Shown: positions 35,346 through 47,659 of the stretch, in pieces | Layout: every line of letters starts with the position of its first letter | Numbering within the stretch: the stretch's first letter is position 1 | DNA from: Apoda limacodes | Taxonomy: Eukaryota > Arthropoda > Insecta > Lepidoptera > Limacodidae | Direction of reading: 5' to 3' | Assembly: GCA_946406115.1 (NCBI GenBank) | Contig: OX291557.1 | Coordinates: 8,216,501 to 8,280,500, forward strand | Length of the DNA stretch: 64,000 bases | The notes under the pieces: generated by a model | Told to the model about the DNA's origin: nothing | Database searches by the model: none | Seen by the model: the letters and a program-made list of their open reading frames with translations, nothing else | Translations under genes and position numbers: made by a program

Positions 35346-37270
35346 TTAAATGCAGCCTTACTAATTTTAGGAAATAAAGGAATGTTTCCTTTTAGTAAAA
35401 TTTGTCATCATTAACGGTCAACCTCCAACCACGGTATTTGTTTTCCAACCTGAATATAAAAGAAAAATGACTGACTGTGATATGTCAATATCAATTTAGA
35501 TTTAGAGACTTGAAATTTTGCACAAAGGTTCGAGTTATGTCGTAGGTGGTACTTAAAAAAAAATATATCTCTTAAAAAATAATAAAAGGCAAAGTGGGGA
35601 ATTAAAGTTTTTTCTTCCAGCTTAAAGAAACTTTGTGCCCTGGCTGTCAATTCCCTAAGAAAGAACTTTCCTAAACGTATTTTATTAATTCCGTCTCTAA
35701 AATGTCGTTCACATTTAGAAATAGGATCATTTAAAGGTTTTTAATTAATTCGTAGTTGTTGAAAACTAAGAATTTGAAACAGTTGGTTTTCAAATTTTTT
35801 TAAGGCCAAACAAAACTTTTTGGCATTATTTTTAGTCCAAACAAAACGTGAAAGATATCGATTAAAAACTTCTTAGAGTATAAATTTATTATACCTATCA
35901 ATATTATATGAAAAAAGAAAATGTTTAGTGTGTTTTTTAGCTTATAAGTTACAAGTTATAAAAATAAAGAGCGGATTGCCATATCATTGAATATATTTCA
36001 ATAGAAACCTTCAAATTGGATGTGAGAGATTTTGTCTGTTTGTGTGTGTATCTCGCAAAAATTACTGATCTTATTTTGATGCGGGTTTCGCTTCTCAACA
36101 GCTAACTTAAAACTGCATAAATCAGTGCCGTAAGTAGTAGGTGTAAAATATGGCTAAAACAATCCTTAATTCTTTCAGCCCCAAACTACACCATATTTTT
36201 TTGTTAAACGGTCTCTAAACGGTGGTGCTTTTTTGTTACAATTACAACTACGGAACCCAGTCAATAAATAGGAAATAGAAATGTTAATAGAGATGTCTTT
36301 AGTCATTGCACACTGATGATCACACATTTCTTGAATTGTATTCATTAATTATGTCTACGTTTATAATCGATTATTTGTTATTGCTCGATTTTCCTTCTAC
36401 TAAAAAAACCTGTTATTCAATGACTGTGCGCTTAAATTATGAGAAAATATACGTTCCGTCTCACTCATGCGATTAATCGCAAGTGCAATATTGTTGCAAA
36501 CAGTGATGTTTATAACGATTGGTTCTTTTATTCATGGCTGAGGCACCTGTAATAATTACTTAATTAATGCCTACAGTAAAAAAGAAACGTGTGTTGATTT
36601 GTATTTTTTTTTGCTAATTAGAAAGACTTTAATAAAATATTCTTATAGTTTATATTTTCCAGATTGTCTTTGGCATAAGTATACTCACTTACATAGACGA
36701 CAATATTTTCTAAATAACTCATAATAGCTCCATGAAGTCAAATTAACATTGAAGCGAATTTATTTATCTGTAAAATAAAAGTTTTTGTTCCATAAAGCTA
36801 TTTTTACTAGTTTATGAAATAGCGTTGTTTATGTAAGTGTCTAGTTATTTTTGCTTGTCAGTGTATACATATGTTGTGTATTCAACAAATAATACTGTAT
36901 TCATTATGTTAATAGAGGCTTACTTTTTCGTAACTAATAATCCATTTTATCAAGTCTTAACACACAAAAGCACTTCTACAAATTAAAGTCAAAAAAAAAA
37001 ATTTAAATTAAAATCGTTCTAATAAAAATGTACGTGATCATTTACCGAAGAGCTACTCAGCAGACAAATGAGCACCTGGAGCTTTAACTGGAATTGGAAT
37101 AGAAAATAATTTAGTAACGGACGTTGAAAAAGTGTTGTTTTGACTAAAAACGAAACATGAAAATAATGACGCTATACACTAAAAGCAGAAATCAAAAGAG
37201 ATTGAATACAACGAACCCGATTAAGAGAAATAACAGACTGTTAAAATAATTCATTACGTCTTTCTATTTT
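35346..37270. other. Unassigned AT-rich intronic stretch
   Basis: No gene recognised. Confidence 0.4.
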
Positions 37271-37271
37271 A

Positions 37272-37480
37272 GCGTTTACGTATTTCTGTAGCGGGCTCTT
37301 GTGATATTCCCCAATATCTTAATGACCTGGCAGCCCGCTTTTTCGAGCGTACACAAAATCACCCGAACCGATTAATTGTGCAATCCACAAGCTACCATCC
37401 CCCCGACCGACCGCGGCACGGTCGAAAAACTATTGTTAAGCGGCTTCGGCACGTACTAACGGCCCCAGACGACGATCTTG
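37272..37480 (+). pseudogene. C-terminal end of a non-LTR retrotransposon ORF2
   Basis: It reads RLRISVAGSCDIPQYLNDLA followed by ARFFERTQNHPNRLIVQ, the pattern at the end of jockey-clade ORF2 proteins (PWYV-N-LHxDL... F-R---HPN-L). It is preceded directly by an in-frame stop, so the copy is 5'-truncated. The frame runs on into the GC-rich sequence to 37650. Confidence 0.55.
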
Positions 37481-37860
37481 CTACCCGGATAGCGAGACTA
37501 GTCTCAACGACCTGCCCTAATAGGGTCCCTCCTCACGCGACGCCGACGTCTCCGGGTTCGTCGGCGACCGCACGAATACACGAGGTATCAAAGAGTGCCG
37601 GGGCGCTTCTCGCCCCCCACTCAATCGCAATCGCAACCGCAACCGCGTAACAGGGAACTCCCCTCCTGGCGCTGACTCACCTTCGGGTTCAAAATTCACG
37701 CTGGTCGAAGGGGCGACCCCAAAAGCGACAATCCAAGCCGAGGCTCCCCTCGCGGGGCGCCCTTGAGCGTTGAGCGCTAGCTGGGCTGAGACTCCTTGAG
37801 AGTCGCGTCCCAAAAGCCGGTGAAGCAGGAATGGCTGCATCAGTCAACCCAGGTAATACT
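37481..37860. repeat. GC-rich segment joined to the LINE 3' end
   Basis: Sharply GC-rich, with CGCAATCGCAACCGCAACCG and GGCGCCCTTGAGCGTTGAGC. Open frames exist on both strands, but this is expected of GC-rich sequence. Probably the 3' untranslated part of the LINE or an adjoining insertion. Confidence 0.45.
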
Positions 37861-38590
37861 GATAGCAAAATACAATTTCGAACAGTAGGGAAAGAGACAG
37901 CTAAAACTCTAACCTCTAGAGTCAATTTTTTTAACGCGGCCCTGAAGTTGTTAATTTAGGTACCATACCTTTTTCATAAGTTGATAAGTTTGTCTATCCT
38001 TTTGTTACATTGCAACCGACAATTAGTTGGTCAGGGTTGTGTTCATAAGCTTTGTCTAACTTTTAAGTGAAAAGAAAATGTGATTACAGTTATAAACAAA
38101 AATAACTTCGTAGAAAATGACGAGGATTTCGTTCGGTATGAAAATAAGAGTAAATACCTTGTTTGAATGAATGTAATTTATAGCTTTTATATTTCCTTTT
38201 CCTTTTCTTTTGTGTAGTTTTAGATTGGGTTTCCTGCTGTTCCCGAAAGTCTTTTGATTCCAGGTCGATGTTCCTGATTAGTTATCTTTATCTTCATAAG
38301 TATCTTATCTAATTCTCCTGTTACTACGAGATTAGTTCTGGGTAGAGTCGGATAATCTGCGTTACGCCGTTAATTTTTTTTTTTGTAATCAACAGTATAG
38401 GTATTTGACTTGAGAATTATTTAAATTTTTTGAAAATTACGAAATAAAAAGCGCCACCACCTGTAGCCTTATACACTGTTGTTTTAAATAGTTTTCATTT
38501 TCTAAGTTAGTTTTTGCTTCAATTCCTACTTCATCCGTTAATTAAAACGCGAAGTGAAGTTTGATCTCTGCATCACGCGCACATTAAAAC

Positions 38591-38896
38591 TACTAGCTTT
38601 CGACCGCAGCCTCGCCCGCGCTAAATTCTATTATGAGCTAGGGATTCCTACGACAACTCTTTAGCAAGCATGAGCCGTAGCTATAGTTAGTCCACGTGAA
38701 ATTTGATCGTAATTATTCCTGTGGGAATTTTCGATATTTTCGGGGAAAAAGCCTGCTTTTTCTGTCTCTTTAAACTATTCCTGTTCCAAACGTCAACTCA
38801 ATTGGATTCTTTGTTGCGACGAATTGTTTGTTAGTACGGTTGAATGAATGGTACAAACAAAGAAACTCACTTTCGCATTTATTATAGTATGGATTT
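38591..38896 (-). mobile_element. Helitron-like CTAGT-ended element, reverse orientation
   Basis: The left end ACTAGCTTTCGACCGCAGCC then TCGCCCGCGC and the right end TTTCGCATTTATTATAGTAT are the reversed termini. The middle includes ATTCCTGTGGGAATTTTCG. Confidence 0.6.
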
Positions 38897-39499
38897 AAAT
38901 AAGCACAATAGTAGTAGGTATTCGAATGAAGCTGCTGCAGGCAAGCCAAGTTTAAACTTTGTTATTGTTTGTTTCGTTTGTTTCTTGGCAATAACTATAT
39001 ATTTAGTGCCATATACTCTCATCATAATGAATATTAATAAATTACTGTAATATTCTTAAAACTAAGACAAGGTATTGGATGTGCTATTGTTTACTTTTAA
39101 GAAATTTTCTGCTATATTGAATTCTGATATTAGTTCCTTTTGTATTTTCGTGATTGACATGTTTGTGAATTTCTATGGATGTTATCCCAATTTTTAACAA
39201 TGTCGCTGTCGTCATTGCGTCATATTCCGTTTTTCGATAAGCCTGTATTAATATCTAATGCATGAGAATCAAATGCACTTTATCAGCAGAATATTGAAAC
39301 TAACATTGAGATATGATAGCTTTATCATTGACGAAGTGCAATATGAATTCGCAAACTACTATACTAGCGGTTCAGGCACTGGGCTCTAACAAAAATTTGC
39401 ATTTAAAGCTTAAGATTTCGCAAAAAAAAATATTTTTATATTTTATTTTACAACTTTGTCGGCCTTATTAATATGTATATCTATGTTAAATTACAGCTT

Positions 39500-39604
39500 T
39501 CTAGTACTTATGGTCTCTGAGCTAAGCCGCCGACAGATGGACAGACGAACGGGTGGACATGGCAAAACTATATAGGTTCCTTGTTGACTACGGAACCCTA
39601 AAAA
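39500..39604 (+). mobile_element. 3' end of a modular lepidopteran repeat
   Basis: It contains GACAGATGGACAGACGAACG, GACATGGCAAAACTATA and GTTGACTACGGAACCCTAAA. The start is not resolved and may lie near 39370. Confidence 0.5.
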
Positions 39605-41740
39605 TTCCACGTTATGCGCTTAATGTCAATAATACAACCAATGAGAATAAGCTAAGATTTGTACAGTGTGTCATACAGAATTACTGCCTTTTTAACTTGG
39701 CTGGATTATGTCAATCATTACATGTTTATACCTTATTTATTGTTGTTTATTCCGAAGCATGTAATCCTGTTACGGTTTGTTACAAATTTCTTTATTCTCT
39801 TCTGATTTTACATTGTGTACCTAATCCGTAACTTTGACAACAATCTGTCAAGTTGTTTTCTGTTCAACACAACAACATTCTATTGTATAAAGGTAAGTAA
39901 AATTTGCATAACCATGTTAAGGGTGTATTGCTGTTATTTTGTTCTGTGTTTACTTTTACCTGTGCGTTATTGTCTGAAGTTGATTTCAACGTAAATTTTC
40001 CGAACAGAAACTTTGCGTTGCAATAATAATTTGAGTAGTATCCCCATAGACTTGTATATAATTTCGTATAGAGCGGCCATTAGCGTAATTCAGTGTACGC
40101 AGTTCAGTGGTCCTAAATTAGGTCCAACAAGCATGACCAATGTAATTTCAGAATTGAGCAAAAAAAGTGTGGAGCATTTTGTTTTTAAAATAAATAACAG
40201 ATGGCCCTAACTTTTTTAACTAGTCGGCAACATTCGATATCTTTATAAATCATTATTTCGATTTTTTTTTAAGACGAAGTTGATTTCTAAAATATTTTTT
40301 TTTACGTATAAATTCGTGGGTCTTAAAATAGGATATTTTTTGGTTATTTTTAGATTTTATTTGGTCTGAAATTTAACATATTGGACTTTAACATGAAAAG
40401 GTTGAATCACGTGAGTAAGTTTTTCGCTTCAGGGCATTTTCATCTCGGCGGTTGCTGTCTGTAAATTTGCTTTCAAACATCTAAATATATTAAAAAAAAA
40501 CGGTTCATTGCAGAATATAAGCGAAATTAATGTTCATCACTACTGGTATTCAGTGAAGTTCTATAAAAACAGCCAAGAGTTAGTAAAAATGTATTTTGGA
40601 AAATCTAAACATAAAGGATATTATTGTTCATGGTCAATTTTTTTTTATTACAACTTAATGATTTGAATTTGCGTCGCAGTTGAAAACTTTCCGTCCCGGC
40701 ATAAAATTGCCATGCATTTGGTATTCGGATCATCTTACTTAGGTAAATAAAAATGTGTGTTAGAGATAACCTATGTGTATCTAATATTGATCATAGACAA
40801 GAGTTCCCATTAAATTAGTTTTTTGTCCAAGTTAAATTTTCCGTGTGATTTATTCAAAGGATATTATTTGAGAATATACACATACCTATAAGTCTTAGAT
40901 TATGAAGAAGTAGGTACGTCAAACTTATAGCAAAAGAATTTGAAACAAGTATGTAGCTTATAGAGACTTAAGACAAGAACTTTCCTCACATTAATAAAGT
41001 CTAAGTAAGCCTTTTGAAACATGTAAGATAGCTTTAAAATGGAGCAAGTTAACGTGAGATGGCGGCGGCGTTAGTTGACATCTGACATTGGTCCTTATAA
41101 AAGTTTGCATTGATAAATGAACAACCAGCTTTTGCCCGTGACATTAAATTCGTATTTTTTTTTTAAATAACAATGGTGTACCACCAGGTACTGGGTTTAA
41201 TTGGACATCATGTATTGTGTCCTATAGATTATATATAAAGCTTCAATCACTATAATTTTTTTTTATTAGTACTTTAACCAATAAGGGTAAGTATTTGTAA
41301 ATAATATCTGTACTGAAATTTGATGTTACCCAAATAGATGTAAAGATATGAACTCATGATGGGTAACTTATTTAATATCAGTAAATGTTATTTGAAATTG
41401 AGTATAATTTGATGTTATATACATATCTCGAATAATATTATTAGTTAGTTAGTTCTTAGAAGCTGATTCTTATAAAAGTTACTGTAAACGAAACAGATCA
41501 GAAATTTACTTGAGGCTCTATAAGCTTATTTTATTACCATCTTTTCTTACCGTAACTCACAAGTTTTTAGTTTTACTAAAATTACAGTTAGGTATTAGAA
41601 CACATATTCTTTGTCCTAAAAGATTCGTAATCTAGTGATTTTTGATTGTTAATATTAAAGGATTTTTTTTCCTGTCTTCTTACTATGGTTGAAAACTTCT
41701 TCTATATCTTTAAATTTAGCCAAAAATACTGTCGCCATTC
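39605..41740. other. Unassigned AT-rich intronic stretch
   Basis: No gene recognised. A short reversed Helitron-like end (CCAGCTTTTGCCCGTGACAT) lies at 41125-41150. Confidence 0.4.
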
Positions 41741-41754
41741 ATGATAATAACAGG

Positions 41755-42050
41755 CGCAAGTCGGTGTTGGCTTAGGGGTTTCGATATCGCCTCGCGTCCT
41801 GAGGGGCCGAGCTTCAAGCCCGGCTTGTACCAATGAGTCTCTTAATTGCTTGAGTACTTACATATATTGTTTATTTACTCCGCTGGCGTTTCAGTAGGAC
41901 AACATCCTTAGGAAACCTGCATACGACAAAAACGATGTATGTAAAATCCACAATCCGTACTGGGGTCGCTTGAAGGTCTATGGCTTAAACCAACTTGGTG
42001 AGAGTAGGCCGTACCACAACAGTAGGGACGTATCTGACTGTTAAGAATAC
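41755..42050 (+). mobile_element. Lepidopteran SINE, decayed
   Basis: The tRNA-like head GTCGGTGTTGGCTTAGGGGT and B-box-like GCTTCAAGCCCGGC, then AACATCCTTAGGAAACCTGC, AATCCGTACTGGGG, GTCTATGGCTTAAACC and ACAACAGTAGGGACG. Same family as 27890-28175. Confidence 0.65.
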
Positions 42051-43829
42051 GGAACTTGCCGTAAGTTTTCGTTTTCTATTGCCCATTAAAACCTGGTGAT
42101 TTATTTCTGGTATGTCCTTCACGACAATTTGCTCGAACGAAAGTAGTATGAGACAATATACAATAAAAGATTGTATGTTACACTGTGTAACTGACAGGTG
42201 CTGTAAGCAGTATTGTAATTTATTCTTACGTCTGTATTGGAAACGTTTGTTATGTGTTTACTTTTCTCAGTGTTAGACCAGTAAATGTCGGGTAACGGTT
42301 ACTCGAGTACCTACATACAATCTGCGATGTTTAGCTTAGTCCTAAGTTTATAGTACTCGTGTTACTGAATTATATGTATGTATTCTTGCTGAAAACAGAC
42401 TGTGTTGAATAAACACAGTATCACGTTTGTTTTAGTGTTGCTTTAACGTTGTTTCAGTTATTATGATTTTTAGATAGTTAGTGGAGTGCCGTAATGCTTA
42501 AAACTTGTAAAATCACGAAATCCAGGGAAAGTCAATGAATCTTATTAAAACTGAATTGTAACAAGCTCAAATAAAAAGTCAATTACAATAATTGATAACA
42601 ACAATTGACTAAAAAATGAGAGGGACAAGGGGAAAAAAAATTTTACAGTAAAGATTATAATTTTATAACTTAAAAAATATATTTGCATAGTAACTTTAAT
42701 ATTTCGCAAACAAAAAAAACAAGTTACTCGTAAAAAGATTTTTTTTTATTCGCAGCAAGCTACAGTGCAATTTAATCCACTTTTTCTTTATTTAAGGTGA
42801 CACACAAGCACTTGAGGATTAACCCGCGCGTTGCCGAAAATAATTATGTTCAGTTCTTTTAGTTCAGTTTTTTAGAGCACTAGCTGCACAATAATAAATA
42901 TACATAAATTGCAAATAAAAAAAAATCCATGCTTGATCCATCATGATTAATGCTGGAAATCCAAAGAAGTTGTGGGCAAAAAGTTATGCAGATTTTTTTT
43001 TCTGTTTTCAGATAAGGCACCTAAAAAAGAATAATGTTATTTAATAGAAAATAAAACCTGACAAAACTCTTCGGGAATTGCTACACTTTTGTGTCTCTTA
43101 CGCAATAACGTGTCTGTTGCAGTAGCTCGTGATAATATAACTCATATTTCATTGTTAGATGAACAATATTTTCCTTTGTTTGTGTCTCTTTTGAAAATAT
43201 AGTTATTTCATAACTCGGGTAAGCTCGGGGTTACTACAACAGCGTGGAACAAGTAATAGTATATTGTGTATTAAGAATGGTGCGGAAAAAATTACTACAA
43301 GCTAATTAGAAGCCTAAGGCTGAAGGCTTTAATGACTCAAGTTTGTAATTTCCGCAACGCCCGTGTTACACACAATGGTTTTCATCACATTTGCGAGTAA
43401 ATAAATAAAAATATTAGGTGAATAAAAACAATTACCAAAACACAATTGAAATGGCAGGAATAGAAGTAGTGATAACAACGCCACCGGTTATCTAGAGAAT
43501 TTCTGAAAAAAAAATTAGTATAAGATACATACTTAATATAAGTAGTTTATGATAACGTCTTGAAACTTTACATTTTTTGTTTTGAATTTAATGTTTTTAC
43601 ACAGCTTTTGACTTTTTTCTAAAATTAATTGTTAATGCAGTAGATAACAATAAATTCCAATTATTTAACTGACATATCAACCAAATGCAATATACGATTT
43701 AAATATTAGCACAATTTGTTAGGACGATAGTTACTTACAGATTTTTTTCGCATTTAATTTGAATATACTTAAAAATCACTTAATTAATGTTGCCTATATG
43801 AGATACCTTAATAGTTGTAACAGTTTTGT
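42051..43829. other. Unassigned AT-rich intronic stretch
   Basis: No gene recognised beyond the small retroposon fragment at 42778-42835. Confidence 0.4.
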
Positions 43830-43901
43830 GAATTTTATGACTGTTCAAATTGAGTTCGAGTCAAAGAATTTTATGACTGTTCAAATTGAGTTCGAGTCAA
43901 A
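43830..43901. repeat. Exact two-copy tandem duplication, 36-bp unit
   Basis: The unit GAATTTTATGACTGTTCAAA + TTGAGTTCGAGTCAAA is repeated without a mismatch, so the duplication is recent. Confidence 0.9.
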
Positions 43902-44800
43902 GACATTAAGTAACAATTCATTCATTGAGTTTTAAACCATTTCTACCTATAGGCACTATACTTATATAAAGCTACTCTCCACCAGTATGCTTACTCTAGA
44001 AACCAATTTTATTCACAAAATCCTATGGCCATTGAGAAATAAGCAAATTTCTACTCTTGAAACAATACAAGAGCACTAGATTGAATTCGCCAATCTCGAA
44101 CTTTCGTTACGATTGGGGAGTTTTGTTAGACCTCTTGACGTCTTGGTTACTTACAATTGTCGTACTACTTCACGTTTGAAATTGGTTATAAAAGTGAACA
44201 TGCTGTTTCTTGTGTCGGGGAGTCTTTGATATATATAGAAAAGGGTTGACTTTGTAAAAAACATGGACTCCTACATATTAATTGTTTTCATTACATGTAA
44301 ATACATCGTATTTATTGGTAGTTATAAAAACATGTAAGCATGAAAAACCAAACTGGATTAAGTTTAATTTCTTAGGTACCAAATTAGCTGTTGCTATTTT
44401 AATTAATCAAAATTATATTAAGACCAGAGAGTTAACATAAGTTTAACCAGAACTCTTGGTTCACTTAGGTTTACGTTTTTTTTCATGTCCGGAGAATGAT
44501 TTTTGCTAATACCACTTGACAAATCATTTCACTGTTTAACTAAGGCATGTCCTAGGTCTAGCCGCAACCGGTAACCATACAATAACGGCCCATGGTCAGC
44601 TAGATAGTAGTTGAACTGAAACCTAAGTTACACCTAACTCAGGTTTAAACCGGGGGCTTAGCACGATTTTACTATCGCATTCGAATATTTAAACATGTCA
44701 ATAGAAAAGTCGTCCTAAATCTTCTGATATTTTGAAATACGTGAATAGCAAATCAAGGTGTCTATCTTCATATGTAAAATAAGAAACTGATTCAATTATA
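43902..44800. other. Unassigned AT-rich intronic stretch
   Basis: No gene recognised. Confidence 0.4.
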
Positions 44801-44809
44801 TATCAACGC

Positions 44810-45083
44810 ACAGCCCAAACCGCTGTAGGGCTCCACTCAGAAAGGATTTTGCAAAATCATCATCTAACGGGGTAATATTTGGGTTCGAAGTTCGTATGAA
44901 AATCTGTCAATTCCGAAACTAAATGCATAAAAATAATGCAAATTGACCTTAAGGTAAGCAAAATCATCCCCTAGGGTGCAAAATAGGGTATGAAAATTTA
45001 AATGGTAATGATAGTTTTGCATGTAAAAAAGTTGAAAAGTAAATCAAAAGTCCACGCGGACGAAGTTGCAGCAAAATGCTAGT
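44810..45083 (+). mobile_element. Helitron-like CTAGT-ended element
   Basis: The 3' end AGTCCACGCGGACGAAGTTG then GCAAAATGCTAGT is typical of this class. The start is unclear, and the body (AAAATCATCCCCTAGGGTG) differs from the other copies, suggesting another subfamily. Confidence 0.5.
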
Positions 45084-46740
45084 ATTTTATAAAGGTGTAA
45101 CAAAAACAGCCTAAAATTTATTACAGTCACGTACTTAGTGACGCGTTGTAGGTGTTCTGAAACAATTTAATAACAGCTGTTACCAAGAAACTTAACCAAA
45201 AGTTACAACAATATGGTGTGACCAGCCGTAGTGTAAGCAATATTATAAATCGATACGTCTCTATTTGAACAGTTTGTGTTTGTCGTTTTCAATGTCGTAC
45301 ATCAGTTGAGTGCTTTCTTGTAACTAGACACAATGTTCGTTCGTAATTCGTAGTTATAGAATCACATATTTTTTAAGTATAACATTGGTTGTTTGTTCTG
45401 GAACTTGGCTTCGTACGTGATTTATTCTATAACAAGTTATATTACAAAGTAGTTGACTTTGTTTATTTTAGTGTGTACTAAGATCTAGTGTGTAAGTGTT
45501 ATGTTGTTAAAGCAAGTAGTACCTCGAGGTTGTTATCTGCGTGATTTTCCTGTTCCAATAACTTATCTTCTCTGAATGGAGTATTAACATGCTTCAACAT
45601 TTAAAAGGCTTTTTAAATCCCTAAAGGTAAAAACAGTTCTAAATTTCTACTGTTTTTCTCTCAAATATAAATATAATGCTATTATAAAATAACTGTATTA
45701 CCATTATCATTTTCTTCATTAGATAAATGGATATAGTAAAAGTAAATTGTAACTGACGCAAAATAATATTTTACGTATTACAGTGAGTAGCTTACGGAGC
45801 GGACGCAGTTACGAAGCAGTCGGCGGTACCAATCTTATGATAATTAAGTTATTTAATTGCGTGATAATTGTGACAATATTTGTTAATGCTAAATTTCTTG
45901 GTATTCTCCTTGATACCTGATTAAGAAAATAATGAAATGATTTTGCTATCCTTGGTAATATAATTAAAATAACATTCCGCACAAAGTTGAAAGTGTTGGC
46001 GGAAACCAAATAAAAAGCTGAAATCTATACTAAAAACTTCCATCAAAATATTTGTTCTAATACTTGGGTCATACATGTATCTTCTTAGTCCGTTGAATGT
46101 TTTTTTTAAAGATTTCTTACTTAATTATCCAAGCAGGGTTGGCAACCAAAATGGTTGTTAGCATGGTATAAAACGTGTAGACCAGTTATATAACTTGATA
46201 CCTCGGATCTATTAAGAAAAAAATATTAAATATAGATAGTGGTAATATAATAGTATCTGAATAGAGAACCCCTTATCTAAAGTCTTTAAATAACCCCTTA
46301 CTACGCTTATTAAGTATAAGGTTAATGAATTTTGTTGCAAACATTTCAAACATATTTTTTGATTTACGGCTAAAAATTGTTCGCCACTCTTATCTTCGAA
46401 GATTCCAAGCCGAAAAAATATGAAAAAATAAATATCAAACTAATAGATGATACCTTATCTTAATTTTGAATTAAAATTTTTTTTTTTTACAAATTTTATA
46501 AAATTTATATCAAATACGGTACCCAAGGATATAGGGATAGTAATAGGTCTCCTTCCTAACAAATATTATTTTGGAGGAACACTTCCATATAGATTAAAAT
46601 AACCATCCATCAGAAAATATAGTCAAAGTATAAAGGTAACTATTTCTTTCCTGACTTGACGTAAAAGAAAACGAAATCCAAAAAAAAAGTTATAAATTTA
46701 TGTATGAAACGTACTTTGCGTACAAGTAGCGGTATATATT
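45084..46740. other. Unassigned AT-rich intronic stretch
   Basis: No gene recognised. Confidence 0.4.
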
Positions 46741-46749
46741 CTAAATGCG

Positions 46750-46865
46750 AGAACAGACTAGAGGTTGTTGTCCCGGGCGGGCTTCGAACTTGTGACCCCG
46801 CGTCATTCGGGTCATCCCTCACCTGCTCCGGCCAGACAGATGAGACAGGGCTTTTATTACAGCTC
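46750..46865 (-). mobile_element. tRNA-derived SINE-like fragment, reverse orientation
   Basis: Reversed, it carries a B-box-like AAGTTCGAAGCCCGCCCGGG and GACCCGAATGACGCGGGGTC. GC-rich against the background. The A box is unclear. Confidence 0.4.
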
Positions 46866-47208
46866 CCAGCTTTTCAGGATCAAGCTTATTTATTTTAACA
46901 TTTAAAAGAGAAATTACATTAACTAACTATATTTTGGGCATTTTAATTTTTTTTTTGTTTAAAGGTGTTTTTAGCTTTCTTATTAAAAAAAACTTCGTCT
47001 GTCAGTTATTTATTACGGTATAATAATTGTTTTTATATATGTATCAAACTACGAGTACTTAGCACTAACGGTTTACACGACTTTTGCATAATATTTTAGA
47101 TTGTGCTTGACAGTGAGCACACTGAAATACACAAACTATAGTATTTTTTCACATTTAGAACTCATGAGTTGGTTCTAGAGCCCTATCCAACCCCATGTAA
47201 TCCATATA

Positions 47209-47440
47209 TCCATATAAATATTATAAATGCGAAAGTAACTCTATCTTTTAACTCTTCACGCTTAAACCGCTGTACCGATTAAGATGGATTTTAACATGGA
47301 GATAGTTTGAGTCCCGGGGAAGGACATAAGCTACTTTAAAAAGGTCAAGTGTGAGTCTTTTTCTATAATTAAAAAGTTACCAGTAAAATCCTGAACCAAT
47401 AACCGAATTAGGGCGGGTCTAACCGCAGGCAAAAGCTAGT
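47209..47440 (+). mobile_element. Helitron-like CTAGT-ended element
   Basis: It starts ATAAATATTATAAATGCGAA, contains ATAGTTTGAGTCCCGGGGAA and ends TAACCGCAGGCAAAAGCTAG+T. The copy is compact, about 230 bp. Confidence 0.65.
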
Positions 47441-47563
47441 ACAAAAATATTGGTTCGGTCGATCCCCTAAAAATATTTTTTGCGTCTTTAAAAATAAAAA
47501 CAGTTTTTTAGCGATAAAAAACAAACCAATGGACCCCAAGAAAAGTTCTTATCTAACGATTCA

Positions 47564-47659
47564 ACTGACCATTCAAAAGTGCTGTTTAAATTCAAACTGA
47601 CCATTCAAAAGTGCTGTTTAAATTCAAACTGACCATTCAAAAGTGCTGTTTAAAAGTCA
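47564..47659. repeat. Three-copy tandem repeat, 32-bp unit
   Basis: ACTGACCATTCAAAAGTGCT+GTTTAAATTCAA begins at 47564, 47596 and 47628. The first two units are identical and the third diverges only at its end. Confidence 0.9.

Noticed and set aside
37517..37925. Long - strand frames over the GC-rich segment
   Set aside because: Open frames are expected in GC-rich DNA. The + strand LINE similarity explains part of the region.
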